DNA of 64,000 nucleotides from Armatimonadota bacterium (GTDB lineage Bacteria; Armatimonadota; UBA5829; DTJY01). The notes beneath the pieces were generated by a model. The model saw nothing but the letters and a program-made list of their open reading frames with translations, had not been told where the DNA came from and made no database searches. Made by a program: the position numbers and the translations under genes. The stretch's first letter is position 1. Every line of letters begins with the position of its first letter. Below, piece by piece: positions 1 through 9,096 of the stretch. Location of the stretch: positions 190,061 to 254,060 of the forward strand of contig JARYMF010000003.1 in the NCBI GenBank assembly GCA_029907255.1, in the 5' to 3' direction.

Positions 1-1959
1 ACCCTCAGGTAGTGGTTTGCCCTCTTGATCTACAGCTCGTATTCCCACTGTCTTTTCTAATGTCTGGCCTGCGAGAACCGTTGTTTGAATTGGCAACCGC
101 GCACCTGTATCCGCAAAAAGTCTTCCGTCCTTATACCACCTGCAAGCAATGAAAAACCCTTGTCCAGCATACCACGGCTTCGTCCCCGCGTTCCGAACAG
201 TCACGTTTATTTGGTAGAGAGCACCCGGCAGCATAACAGATGGGGTATTATGCTTTATAAACTTCGCATCATACGCACGCATGCCGTTAAATCGAAGCAT
301 GTTTATTCGAGTGAGACCAACGTATTTCACGCCATATTGTCGGCTAGGACATATCTCGCTCCCTTCATGGAAGCCATTCCAACTATCAACAACAACCCAA
401 TTGGGCTGTTTTGCAATCAATGCATCCCAATCTTTTCGATAAGCCAAACCGTCCATCCTTGAGCGAATTTTAGAGTTTTCGCCGTTAACAGCAGAATCAT
501 CGTAGCCTGGACCAATGCATGCAATATCAATCCACCCAGTATCATCATATTTAAGACCCAAACCTCCGTAGGGTGCCCAGTATCCATCAGCAGTTTCTAA
601 TTTGGACTTTAGGCTGTTGGTTGCTATCCATATAAGCCTAGTTCCATCAAAATCTTCAGCAAAACGCTTGTTGCAATATTCGATTGCGGTGGTATCTAAG
701 TCAGCATTAGATAAGGATTGACCAAAGAAAACAATGTTAGCAGGGCAGGCCCCTTTTTCTGGTGGTAGTTGAACCGTTGCTCGAAACTCTTCGGGTACGC
801 GGAGAAAGAAATCCCTGATTTTACCGTATAAAACTTCTTGAGCCTTGGGGTTTATTTTACCAGCGTTTTGTTTACCAACTATTGGTGCGTTTAATAGCAG
901 TGCGACAAGCGGATAATCCCGATTTTCAGCTTTAAGTTCCTTCAAAGCTTGAATAAGAAACAGGATGCTACGTTCCTCTGAGCCTTCATATACTGGAAGT
1001 ATTATGTCTATTCCTGCTCGCCTAACCTCTGAGCATTGTTCTTTATGCCATTGTACCCGATAACCAGAGAACCATGGGCCAACACCATAAAGCGGTTGGT
1101 CGGTTAACTGCATTGCCTCGCTATTTTTTGTCGTGGTGTTCCTTTGGGAAGCACACTGGAAGTTGCAATAATAAGGTGCAAACGAAAGCCTCTCGACAAA
1201 GTATTTTTGCTTTGGTGGCAAAAGGGCGGGCTCAGGCTTTATCATCTGGAAACTCATGTTAGGATTCCATTCTCCTGGGCTTAAGTTTCCATCAATCAAT
1301 GGCGCTCGAGTAACCACTTTTCTACAGACGACAGCGCCATCTTGGATAGCAATCACCGTGGGTACATCTACCAGCTTGATGGTTCCCCAATTTGCCGGAA
1401 CTTGTACATCCTCTTCTGTCTTGACTTTGGGGGAAAAGCTCACAAACCCAGTGTTCTCGCCCCGCATTCGACAGATAATATTAAAGCCCATAATTTGCCC
1501 AGCCTTTGGAGGACCACCCATCTCCCTCCAAGGCATTGCAAGTTCGATAACATACCCTATGTCTTTGTCCTCAGGCTTGTTAATGGTACCTTGTACCTTT
1601 TTTGCATACTTAAATGTATATATGGTCTTTGGCTTTGGCATGCCAGACTCGCCGACTACGAAACTAGAACCACCGCCCGCACTTACAGACATTTGAAACG
1701 TATTCGCAGACCTGTTGGGTGCTCGGTTGGCATCAGTTTCTAGGAATACTTCGATTGCATCGTCTTCCCAGGGATTGGACATGTGGGTGGTGTTAGTCGC
1801 TTCAATATCCGGATCCTGTATCTCAGCCGCTACGTAAAAGAAGGCGTTATCCCATGCTGTGTAACATGTTACGCGGTCTGCTGCTCTTACGGAAACCCCA
1901 ACAGCAAATACTAATGAGAAAGTTAACAAAAGCAGTACCGACCGTCGCGTATTCAACAT
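1..1959 (-). CDS. Secreted CBM9-like / GH99-like glycan-active protein (3' end beyond window)
   Basis: An uninterrupted reading frame of 653 codons runs leftward from an ATG at 1959 to base 1 without a stop, so the C-terminus is missing. Residues 1-27 look like a signal peptide (basic start, leucine-rich core, Val-Arg-Ala end). Residues about 30-215 resemble a CBM9/DOMON-type sandwich with the run WEDDAIEVFLETD. A second piece near 225-245 reads IDGNLSPGEW, a signature often seen at the start of CBM9-like modules. The following part has AGIDIILPVYEG and later DSWNGFHEGSEI, like the barrel strands of GH99/GH71-like proteins, where a Glu after Trp-Asn is functional. Extracellular polysaccharide binding or cleavage is inferred. 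It lies 74 bases downstream of the aminotransferase on the same strand. The exact family is uncertain. Confidence 0.7.
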   Translation of the reverse strand, partial: MLNTRRSVLLLLTFSLVFAVGVSVRAADRVTCYTAWDNAFFYVAAEIQDPDIEATNTTHMSNPWEDDAIEVFLETDANRAPNRSANTFQMSVSAGGGSSFVVGESGMPKPKTIYTFKYAKKVQGTINKPEDKDIGYVIELAMPWREMGGPPKAGQIMGFNIICRMRGENTGFVSFSPKVKTEEDVQVPANWGTIKLVDVPTVIAIQDGAVVCRKVVTRAPLIDGNLSPGEWNPNMSFQMIKPEPALLPPKQKYFVERLSFAPYYCNFQCASQRNTTTKNSEAMQLTDQPLYGVGPWFSGYRVQWHKEQCSEVRRAGIDIILPVYEGSEERSILFLIQALKELKAENRDYPLVALLLNAPIVGKQNAGKINPKAQEVLYGKIRDFFLRVPEEFRATVQLPPEKGACPANIVFFGQSLSNADLDTTAIEYCNKRFAEDFDGTRLIWIATNSLKSKLETADGYWAPYGGLGLKYDDTGWIDIACIGPGYDDSAVNGENSKIRSRMDGLAYRKDWDALIAKQPNWVVVDSWNGFHEGSEICPSRQYGVKYVGLTRINMLRFNGMRAYDAKFIKHNTPSVMLPGALYQINVTVRNAGTKPWYAGQGFFIACRWYKDGRLFADTGARLPIQTTVLAGQTLEKTVGIRAVDQEGKPLPEG

Positions 1960-2033
1960 TTTTGCCAATCCCTTCTGCATGTGGAAACTTGATATTACCA
2001 AAAGCAGCATTTAGAAAAAAACTTGCTTGGTTA

Positions 2034-3200
2034 CTATGAATTTCCAGCAAGTCTCTTAACAAACCGCTCCATTCGTTCAAGAGCCTGCTGAATATTTGAA
2101 AGGCTTGTCGCGTAGGAACAACGAATATAACCTTCGCCACATGCTCCAAAGGTATTACCAGGAACAACTACAACTTTTTCCTCCCGAAGCAATCGTTCGG
2201 CGAACTCCTCCGAACTTAGGCCAGTGTTTTGAATCGAGGGGAAAACATAAAATGCACCCTTTGGTTCGAAACATTTCAGTCCTATCTTATTCAGGCCCTC
2301 AACTATTAGCCGCCGCCGTCGATCATATTGCTGTATCATATCATTTGTGTCCGTCTCTCCATTCTTTAGTGCTTCTATGGCGGCCATCTGAGCGGTAATT
2401 GGCGCACACATCATTATATACTGGTGAATCTTCATCATTGCTTCGATAATTTCCGGAGTACCAGCAGCGAATCCAATTCGCCAACCCGTCATTGCGTATG
2501 CTTTCGACCACCCATTCAGCAAAATTGTGCGCTCGTATGCTCCTTTTAAAGTTGGAATGCAAGTGTGCTCAACGCCGTAGACCAGCTTATCGTAGATTTC
2601 ATCGGATATAACCCAAAGATCATATTTATTTGCCAAATCGATTATTTCTTGAAGCGCTTCCCTAGACATCACAGCGCCTGTTGGGTTGTTTGGATAACTA
2701 ATAAATATTACCTTAGTCTTTTCCGTTATTGCTTCCTCAATCTGCTTAGGAGTTGGAGCAAACCCTGATTCCGCACTTGTTGGAATTGAAACTGGTTTGC
2801 CATTCGCAAAGATCACACAAGGTTTGTATGCTACAAAGCACGGCTCAGGGATAATAACTTCGTCGCCTTGGTTAAGAATTGCGCGAAGGGCTAAATCAAT
2901 CGCCTCGCTGACACCCACTGTAATGAGAATTTGATTTTGGGGATTATATGTCAATCCATAACATCTTTGGAGATTTAGCGCAACTAGTTCTCTGAGTTCA
3001 ATAAGGCCATAATTCGATGTGTACGTAGTGTAGCCTTTCTCCAAAGCATAAATGCACGCTTCCCTGATACGCCAAGGGGTTACGAAATCGGGCTCACCAA
3101 CACCTAACGAAATGACATCATCCATTTGTGAGACAATGTCGAAAAACTTTCGGATGCCCGAAGCAGGAACCGCAGCCATTTTTGCAGAGATATCTGGCAT
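2034..3200 (-). CDS. Class I/II pyridoxal-phosphate aminotransferase
   Basis: A 388-residue fold-type I aminotransferase. The PNNPTG motif is at about 170-175, SDEIYDKLVYG at 199-209, and the Schiff-base lysine is K233 in NGWSKAYAMTGWRIGF. The C-terminal arginine that binds the substrate carboxylate is probably in GYIRCSYA. Family members transfer amino groups between aspartate, alanine or aromatic amino acids and 2-oxoglutarate in the cytosol; the exact substrate cannot be read from sequence. It starts 20 bases after an Lrp/AsnC regulator with an AAAGGT ribosome site, so the two are probably one operon. Full length for the MalY/PatA/AspC type. Confidence 0.92.
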   Translation of the reverse strand: MPDISAKMAAVPASGIRKFFDIVSQMDDVISLGVGEPDFVTPWRIREACIYALEKGYTTYTSNYGLIELRELVALNLQRCYGLTYNPQNQILITVGVSEAIDLALRAILNQGDEVIIPEPCFVAYKPCVIFANGKPVSIPTSAESGFAPTPKQIEEAITEKTKVIFISYPNNPTGAVMSREALQEIIDLANKYDLWVISDEIYDKLVYGVEHTCIPTLKGAYERTILLNGWSKAYAMTGWRIGFAAGTPEIIEAMMKIHQYIMMCAPITAQMAAIEALKNGETDTNDMIQQYDRRRRLIVEGLNKIGLKCFEPKGAFYVFPSIQNTGLSSEEFAERLLREEKVVVVPGNTFGACGEGYIRCSYATSLSNIQQALERMERFVKRLAGNS

Positions 3201-3220
3201 ATTGTGAATTTACCTTTCAA

Positions 3221-3700
3221 TCAGGGAGTAACCGCTAAGCGATGATCTTCTTCAGGTGGTGCAAAGATATCACCATCTTCCTTGTATTTCTTCAAAAGAA
3301 AATGCGTGCTTGTTGATTGTACTCGGTCTATCGTGGCAAGCTTCTCGGCCACAAAGAAGGCAACTTCCTTCATGTGCTGGCCGCCAACCACAACGCGTAG
3401 GTCGTGAGTTCCCGAGACCAAATAAACCGAATGAACTTCAGGAAATCGATATATTCGCTCGGCAATATCGTCAAACCCTACTCCTCGCTCAGGCGAAACC
3501 TTCACATCAATGAAGGCATAAACTCGCTCCTCGCCAACTTTTTCCCAATCAATTACCGTCTTATACCGGCGAATTATGCCCTCCCTCTCGCACTTTTCAA
3601 TTATCTGCCGAACTTCCTCAACTGATTTGCCAGTCATCGTGGCAATTTCCTCGGGGCCGAGGCGGGCATCTTGCTCAAGGATTTTGAGTATTTCTTTCAT
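3221..3700 (-). CDS. Lrp/AsnC-family transcriptional regulator
   Basis: 159 residues. Residues 1-50 form the winged helix-turn-helix (ARLGPEEIATMTGKSVEEV, then a recognition helix and IIRRYKTVIDW), and residues 65-140 form the RAM/AsnC ligand-binding domain, including the VSGTHDLRVVVGG turn that usually lines the amino-acid pocket. A short C-terminal tail follows. The start has a good AAAGGA site. Lrp proteins oligomerise and sense amino acids. Its position 20 bases upstream of an aminotransferase suggests local control of that gene, probably with autoregulation. Confidence 0.92.
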   Translation of the reverse strand: MKEILKILEQDARLGPEEIATMTGKSVEEVRQIIEKCEREGIIRRYKTVIDWEKVGEERVYAFIDVKVSPERGVGFDDIAERIYRFPEVHSVYLVSGTHDLRVVVGGQHMKEVAFFVAEKLATIDRVQSTSTHFLLKKYKEDGDIFAPPEEDHRLAVTP

Positions 3701-3860
3701 TAGAAGGTCCTTTCCAAAATTGCAGCCAAAGAGTTTAGTAACTAAAATAGCTTAATTCGCAAAGATTCATCAACTATAGCTAAAGAGACTTACTCTTCGC
3801 CATTTTTAATTAATGGGGATCTGATGCCTAATTTAACATCCAAGAATCCCCTTTGTCAAC

Positions 3861-4442
3861 TTAAGCGAGCGACGGTCTAGGAGGCTTTATCTTTGTTCCA
3901 ACAACTTTGCCGTATCTTTCTTCAAGCTCCTGAAAGTTTTGCCTTAGAAATTCAGTCATCTCTTTGGCTTCGGCATTGGAAATATATTCTGCAATTAACG
4001 GTTGTAAAAGCTCATTATATTTCTTTCGCGAATGTCCATGTGCATAGTTTCTTCCAGGGAAACGACGTAAGTCGCCGTTAAACTGCGGGCTAATATGGTA
4101 GAGCTCGTGGAATATGGTTGTCAGCTTTTCTTCAAACCACAGATTAAGGAAACGAGGCAACGCAAAATAAATAATGTAAAGTATTTCCTTTCCGTCATGT
4201 CGAACCTCTGGCATGATGTAGGTCCGTCCTCTCCGTTTTATCATGCGCTCGCCATCTTTGAATCTCAAGGGTTGAACAGATGCATACACTCCATGCAAGC
4301 CAGGGGAGCGCGTTTGTAAAGTCGCAACGATTATGCGTTCCGAATCTAGATGGCTGAATTCAGGACACACCTTAGAAATATGTCTTATCAGCCGCTCCAT
4401 TGCTTCTGTAAAGTTGAACGATTTACTTTGCTTTTCTTTCAT
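3861..4442 (-). CDS. Zincin-like putative metallopeptidase (HExxH)
   Basis: 193 residues, no signal peptide. A zinc-protease motif HELYH sits in EEKLTTIFHELYHISPQFNG at about residues 110-130, followed by GRNYAHGHSRKKY, whose histidines could supply a third metal ligand. The arrangement resembles the putative phage/plasmid-type metallopeptidase family rather than a secreted protease. The C-terminal half is mostly helical (ISNAEAKEMTEFLRQNFQELEERYG). It is monocistronic between an Lrp operon and an oxidoreductase on the same strand. Substrate unknown; catalytic activity is inferred from the motif only. Confidence 0.6.
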   Translation of the reverse strand: MKEKQSKSFNFTEAMERLIRHISKVCPEFSHLDSERIIVATLQTRSPGLHGVYASVQPLRFKDGERMIKRRGRTYIMPEVRHDGKEILYIIYFALPRFLNLWFEEKLTTIFHELYHISPQFNGDLRRFPGRNYAHGHSRKKYNELLQPLIAEYISNAEAKEMTEFLRQNFQELEERYGKVVGTKIKPPRPSLA

Positions 4443-4499
4443 GTAAGTTTCTCATATTTACCGCATAAAGCTCTAATTTTCAATAACCCTTGTCTAGCT

Positions 4500-5609
4500 T
4501 TAAAATTGCGGTATTTCCAACTGCCTACCACCTTCCAGTGCTGACTTATGAGCAATTATGCCTGGAACTGTATATGCCAGCGCTTCGTTAATATCAATCG
4601 CTGGCGTGCGCTCGTTTACAAGAGCATCTATAAACTCATGGGTGAGAAAAGTATGTGAACCATCGTGACCACTTGGATGACGCAGTGGTTCTGGTAGCAT
4701 ATCCGTCTTCCACCAGATTTCTTGTTCATATTGTTCAAGATGAGGAAGTTTCCGAACGCCTTCTTTACCATCCTTTTCGTCTTCCTCTGAAAAACGAACA
4801 ATTACTGGTCCAAGCCCATTGGGGTGGGGGTCATAAAAACTCATCTTCGTTCCACACCACTGGCCTCTTTCGCAACCACGAACTGGCGCGTTCCAATAGA
4901 TAGCCACTCGAAAAGCATGCCCTTTGTCAGTCTTGAAGAAAGCAGTCTCATTCCAAAACGGGTTATTATATGCGTTGTCTTTCAAAACCTGCGAATCGTC
5001 TCCCCAACCGACACAAGTTACACTGGTAAGGCGTTCACCTGTAACACCAATAAGATACGATGTACAGTGAGTAGGATAGTGCATGGGTGGGAAGCCATAT
5101 CTCCATGTTCGCTGACCATTCTCAAAAAAGAGCACATCGAGGCCTGGGTGATAGTACTCGGCTTCAGTATAGAATATCTCGCCGAACTTGCCTTCTTTGT
5201 ACCATTTGCGAGCCGATATCACAGACTGGTGATAGTAGCTGGTCTCTGCCATCATATAAATAAGGCCTGTTTTCTCCACAGTTTCTTTTAGTTCTTCAGC
5301 TTCTTCGAGATTCATAACCGCAGGGACAGCGCAAAATACATGCTTACCTGCCTTAAGCGCCGCAATTGAATGGTGAGCATGAAAGGGAGCAGGCGTAAAT
5401 ATCGCCACAGCATCTACATCTTTATCTTTAATTACTTCTTCTAAGGTAACGTATGACTTGTTGCACCTATACGTTTCCATTAGAACTTTTCGCTGGTCTG
5501 GATTAAAATCGCTAACAGCCTCCACAGTGCAATTCGGGTGTTCATGAAACTGAAAGGTGGAACCAAATCTACCGCCAACAATTCCAATGCGCACTTTCCT
5601 GCTTGACAT
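4500..5609 (-). CDS. Gfo/Idh/MocA-family oxidoreductase with altered EKP motif
   Basis: 369 residues. The Rossmann start is RIGIVGGRFGSTFQFHEHP, followed by VDAVAIFTPAPFHAHH, a normal NAD(P)-binding half. The usual C-E-K-P dinucleotide/catalytic motif reads CAVPAVMN, so the conserved Lys is replaced. The C-terminal half keeps the sugar-binding alpha/beta fold with PPMHYPTHCTSYLIG. The start has GGAGG nine bases upstream. Family members oxidise or epimerise sugars and cyclitols. The changed motif means activity should not be assumed, and a non-redox role is possible. Its neighbours do not define a substrate. Confidence 0.85.
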   Translation of the reverse strand: MSSRKVRIGIVGGRFGSTFQFHEHPNCTVEAVSDFNPDQRKVLMETYRCNKSYVTLEEVIKDKDVDAVAIFTPAPFHAHHSIAALKAGKHVFCAVPAVMNLEEAEELKETVEKTGLIYMMAETSYYHQSVISARKWYKEGKFGEIFYTEAEYYHPGLDVLFFENGQRTWRYGFPPMHYPTHCTSYLIGVTGERLTSVTCVGWGDDSQVLKDNAYNNPFWNETAFFKTDKGHAFRVAIYWNAPVRGCERGQWCGTKMSFYDPHPNGLGPVIVRFSEEDEKDGKEGVRKLPHLEQYEQEIWWKTDMLPEPLRHPSGHDGSHTFLTHEFIDALVNERTPAIDINEALAYTVPGIIAHKSALEGGRQLEIPQF

Positions 5610-5779
5610 AAAAGCCTCCAGAATACCTAGAATTGTGCCAAATAAATCTTTCTTACCTTACTAGAAATCTCCTGCAGGAGCTAGACACTTTTAAAATGAA
5701 AAGGAAATTAGACTGTGATTTTCACCACATTGTCAATGCAAAAATTTACCCAATATAAACAACTAGCAGAGGCATAGCG

Positions 5780-6985
5780 ATGAAAGAATCTTGCAAAAAC
5801 AAACTTCTGGTCTCATTTGTTATCTTTTTGGGCTTAATGGATTTTGCATTAGCGGCCCCTGTGTTTGATGCAAGGATACTCCAACGTATTGATACCATGG
5901 CTGAAGAAGCCATTGCAAAACATAGAACTCCCAGCGTTGTCATTGTCATTGGAACCGCAGACAAAACACTTTTCGCAAAGGCATACGGCCATTTGACCTA
6001 CGATGATGACTCACCTAAAGCAACTCTTGATACAATCTACGATTTAGCCTCAGTCAGCAAGGCAGTTGGTACTGCTACCGCTACTATGCTTCTTTTTCAA
6101 GATGGAAAGCTAAACCTCGATGACCCTGTTTCAAAATATTTGTCTTCTTGGAACACAGACGACAAAAAAGATATAAAAGTGCGCCATCTTCTGTGCCACA
6201 CTTCTGGGCTTCCAGCATATACCAATGTCGCAAAGACGGAAGAGCAACGCAGGCAAGGTGAACCTAAATCAGACGCTCTCATTCGCCGCATTGCCTCACT
6301 TCCTTTAGAATATAAGCCTGGAGAAGGATGGAAATACTCTTGCCTAAACTTTATCACTCTAGCTCGAATTAATGAAGAAGTTGCTGGAATGTCGCAGGAA
6401 ACATTTCTTAGAAGGCGATTATTTGTTCCTTTAGGAATGCTACACACAGGGTATTACCTCAGCGAAAAGAAGAAATCGCTTGCAGCACCAACCATAGGAA
6501 AACCTAATTTTAGGCAGGGGGTTGTCCACGATCCGCTTGCAAATTATTACGAAAGCGACGGATGGCGATGCTGTGGGAATGCAGGTCTTTTCTCAAGCGC
6601 CAATGATCTCTCCAAATTTTGCCAGATGATTTTATCAGGAGGCAAATGGAATGGCAGGCAGATACTAACGCCATCGACAATTAGGCTTCTAGGAACAAAT
6701 CAAGTCCCAGAAAAAGTCGGACGCATTTTCGGCTTGGGGTGGGGCTTAAGCCGTTCATACCCATATGCAACATCATTAAACCAGGGACCAGACAAAGCGG
6801 TTTTGAGCCATTCTGGTTACACCGGCACCTGGATTCGAATTGATCAGCTGGCAGGGACATTTATAATTATTTTAACTAATCGCGTATATCCAGACGATAC
6901 ATCACAGGGAGCCGGGATTCAACGCGAGATAACAAAAATTGTAATCGAAAACTATCCTTTTTACAAAAACACACCAGCACGCTGA
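5780..6985 (+). CDS. Secreted serine beta-lactamase-like hydrolase (class C / esterase type)
   Basis: 401 residues with an N-terminal signal peptide (MKESCKNKLLVSFVIFLGLM..., likely cut after ALA). The SxxK motif is ASVSKAVGT, with nucleophile Ser near residue 92; the KTG-equivalent is HSGYTGTW. The second motif, normally Tyr-x-Asn, reads YSCLNF, so the Asn is not in its usual place. Family S12/beta-lactamase-related proteins include D-aminopeptidases and esterases. The lack of a canonical YxN makes true penicillin binding unlikely; an esterase or peptidase role in the periplasm is more plausible. It is transcribed alone, divergently from the oxidoreductase at 4500-5609. Confidence 0.85.
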   Translation: MKESCKNKLLVSFVIFLGLMDFALAAPVFDARILQRIDTMAEEAIAKHRTPSVVIVIGTADKTLFAKAYGHLTYDDDSPKATLDTIYDLASVSKAVGTATATMLLFQDGKLNLDDPVSKYLSSWNTDDKKDIKVRHLLCHTSGLPAYTNVAKTEEQRRQGEPKSDALIRRIASLPLEYKPGEGWKYSCLNFITLARINEEVAGMSQETFLRRRLFVPLGMLHTGYYLSEKKKSLAAPTIGKPNFRQGVVHDPLANYYESDGWRCCGNAGLFSSANDLSKFCQMILSGGKWNGRQILTPSTIRLLGTNQVPEKVGRIFGLGWGLSRSYPYATSLNQGPDKAVLSHSGYTGTWIRIDQLAGTFIIILTNRVYPDDTSQGAGIQREITKIVIENYPFYKNTPAR

Positions 6986-7065
6986 AGAAATAGAAAAACA
7001 GACTTAGACTAAAACCCATTCCAAAGCTTGTTGGACATACTTTTCAAAGGGCAATGTGTCAATCG

Positions 7066-8259
7066 TCAGGACTCATAAGCGCAGATTATTCCTTCAAGAA
7101 TCTCATCGGCAACGGTATCACGAGCAAGCATGGCGGCACCACGGGCTCCCATTAGGTCATCACCTTCAAAAAACTTGATTTCTGGAGTCATATTCCCCGT
7201 CCGAATTACCTCTTCTCTTACCGACGCCACAATCCTTTCAAGAATCTCCGCAGGCATACGGTTAAAAATCCCTTCGATAAGCACGTAGTTAGGGTTGTAT
7301 AACATGATTGCCAAGTGAATTGCCTGAACGAAAGCTGGAACCGCATCTTCCAACCAATCACACGCAGGTTTCTGGGCGGGGTCTGAAACCAATTCCTGGA
7401 ACGCTCTTTGGTCACCACGTTCCCGAGCAAACTTAAGAAGTGAGGCCCCCGTACAAACCTCTTTGAGTGGCCTCGTGGGCGAAACAGTACCACACGGTAG
7501 CAATCCAATGTCACCAGCGTAGTGGGAAGCACCAGTGTAGAGCTTGCCATCCCATACAACAGTTGCAGCTATACCAAATCGATTAAGGATGACCATCTCG
7601 ATTCCTTTTTTGCGCGGGGCATTCATTCGATGGTGGCCAACAGCGAAACAAAACGTATTCGCTGTTGCAACAGTATGCACACCACATTTCTCTTTAACTG
7701 CTGGCACAAATTCTAGCGTTCCATAGCCAAACTGAAGGTGAGTTCTTACACGTCCGGCATCTTTGTCTATAACAGGCCCAGGAAGTCCCAAACCTATAAC
7801 ATGTACGTTAATTCCTCTGTCCCATGCAAGCTGTACCAATTCAAAGGCAACTTCAGTTACAGCTGCAACTATTTCATCAGGTCCATCTGAAGGGCTTATC
7901 GGCTTTCTTAAGACATCCGTTATCTCGTTAGAAAAATCGAGAACCACACCACGAATATGAGTAGCCTCCAGATCTACGCCAATGCTACAACCCAAATCAC
8001 CGCGAAGGGCAACAGCCCTTGACCAAGGTCCGCGACGGCCGGTTTGCTGTCGTTCTTTTTCAACCAATAACCCAGCATTCTTGAATTCTGCAACGAGGCG
8101 GCAGACGTTTGGAAAACTCATCCCTAAATCCTCAGATGCACCCCTTGATGTAGCGTTTGGATGGTCAAGAATATATCGCAGAAGACTCACATTTGTGCGC
8201 CTAGCCGCCCTCTGCTCTCTTTGCAAAGTATTATTTAATGGGTATATATGCTTTTTCAT
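7066..8259 (-). CDS. ROK-family transcriptional regulator
   Basis: 397 residues. Residues 20-75 form a winged helix (SLLRYILDHPNATSRGASED...NVCRLVAEFKNAGLLVE), and the rest is the ROK sugar-kinase fold (SIGVDLEATHIRGVVLDF, GLGLPGPVIDKDAGRV). The kinase catalytic Asp of the usual ND-x-N-x-A motif is missing (the segment reads TANTFCFAVGHH), and the Cys-rich zinc loop of ROK kinases is not seen, so this looks like a sensor without kinase activity. It is the last gene of a leftward unit transaldolase-dehydrogenase-exporter-ROK (gaps 36, 26 and 55 bases), which suggests it controls that unit in response to a sugar or sugar derivative. Confidence 0.88.
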   Translation of the reverse strand: MKKHIYPLNNTLQREQRAARRTNVSLLRYILDHPNATSRGASEDLGMSFPNVCRLVAEFKNAGLLVEKERQQTGRRGPWSRAVALRGDLGCSIGVDLEATHIRGVVLDFSNEITDVLRKPISPSDGPDEIVAAVTEVAFELVQLAWDRGINVHVIGLGLPGPVIDKDAGRVRTHLQFGYGTLEFVPAVKEKCGVHTVATANTFCFAVGHHRMNAPRKKGIEMVILNRFGIAATVVWDGKLYTGASHYAGDIGLLPCGTVSPTRPLKEVCTGASLLKFARERGDQRAFQELVSDPAQKPACDWLEDAVPAFVQAIHLAIMLYNPNYVLIEGIFNRMPAEILERIVASVREEVIRTGNMTPEIKFFEGDDLMGARGAAMLARDTVADEILEGIICAYES

Positions 8260-8314
8260 CGATTTTGGAAGTTTCTCTCCTAATATACCTGCAATTTAAA
8301 AAACAATCTTATTG

Positions 8315-9070
8315 CTACACAATAACTGACAAAGCCAGTGTTATTCCTGCTAGCACGAGGACAGTATATACGAGCTTTCTAAACAGGATTTCATCCATTC
8401 TGTAGTGCCAGTGATTTCCCATAATCATGCCGATTACTGTGAATGGCAGGGCAAATGCAGCAACCTTGAGAATATGTGCATTCAGGCTCTTTGTAACAAT
8501 CCATCTGCTTACAATTATTGTGTTTAATGTTACCCAGACGGCGCATAGAGTGCCTCTGAATGCAGTCTTGTCTGTAAGTGTTTGTGTTGCGTATATGACG
8601 GCAAGTGGGCCCCCTGAACCAAATGCACCATGAATTAATCCGCCTATTGGAAGCAAGAGACTCGAGAGAAACCTGGTTGTAGGGTTTACTGTCGGATTAT
8701 TTCGTTGCTTTGCAGTTTGCTTCCACAAACCATGTATGCCAACCAATATCATGAACCCTGCAAGTATAAACTTAAGTATATCCTCGGGAAGCCTAGAAGA
8801 CATCCACATTCCAATTGGCAATCCCAATGCAGCAAGGATAAAAATTCGCGCATATTCACTCCAAACAATTTTTTGTCGAGACTCCCATGTTATGTACACC
8901 GTCAGTACCCAAGCGTTTATTACTAGCATAGGTACCGCAGTTTGAAGCCCAAGAAGCAAAGTTATAAATGGCAAAGCAAGAACAGTGCATCCGAAGCCTG
9001 TGATTCCTTCCTGAACGTGAGTCAAGTAGACTATCACAGCAACTAGTGTGTAAATTATGATTTGTTCCAC
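8315..9070 (-). CDS. TauE/SafE-family membrane exporter
   Basis: 251 residues of an all-helical membrane protein with about eight hydrophobic segments. GGLIHGAFGSGGPLAVIY is the conserved glycine-rich second half-repeat of TauE/SafE, and an earlier GITGFGCTVLALPF marks the first. Translation probably starts at a GTG with AAAGGAAG upstream. Characterised relatives export sulfite, sulfoacetate, sulfolactate or other organosulfonates. Its place directly after an aldehyde dehydrogenase and a transaldolase fits export of a sulfonate end product such as sulfolactate; that substrate is inference. Confidence 0.85.
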   Translation of the reverse strand: MEQIIIYTLVAVIVYLTHVQEGITGFGCTVLALPFITLLLGLQTAVPMLVINAWVLTVYITWESRQKIVWSEYARIFILAALGLPIGMWMSSRLPEDILKFILAGFMILVGIHGLWKQTAKQRNNPTVNPTTRFLSSLLLPIGGLIHGAFGSGGPLAVIYATQTLTDKTAFRGTLCAVWVTLNTIIVSRWIVTKSLNAHILKVAAFALPFTVIGMIMGNHWHYRMDEILFRKLVYTVLVLAGITLALSVIV

Positions 9071-9096
9071 ATCAACTTCCTTTCTCTTCTGTAGAC

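Noticed and set aside
85-1743. Several short plus-strand frames in the first 1.8 kb
   Set aside because: They lie opposite a continuous minus-strand frame with a clear signal peptide and conserved domains; none has a ribosome site or recognisable domain.
5780-6985. Antibiotic-resistance beta-lactamase
   Set aside because: The Tyr-x-Asn motif is changed and the family is full of esterases and peptidases; resistance cannot be claimed.
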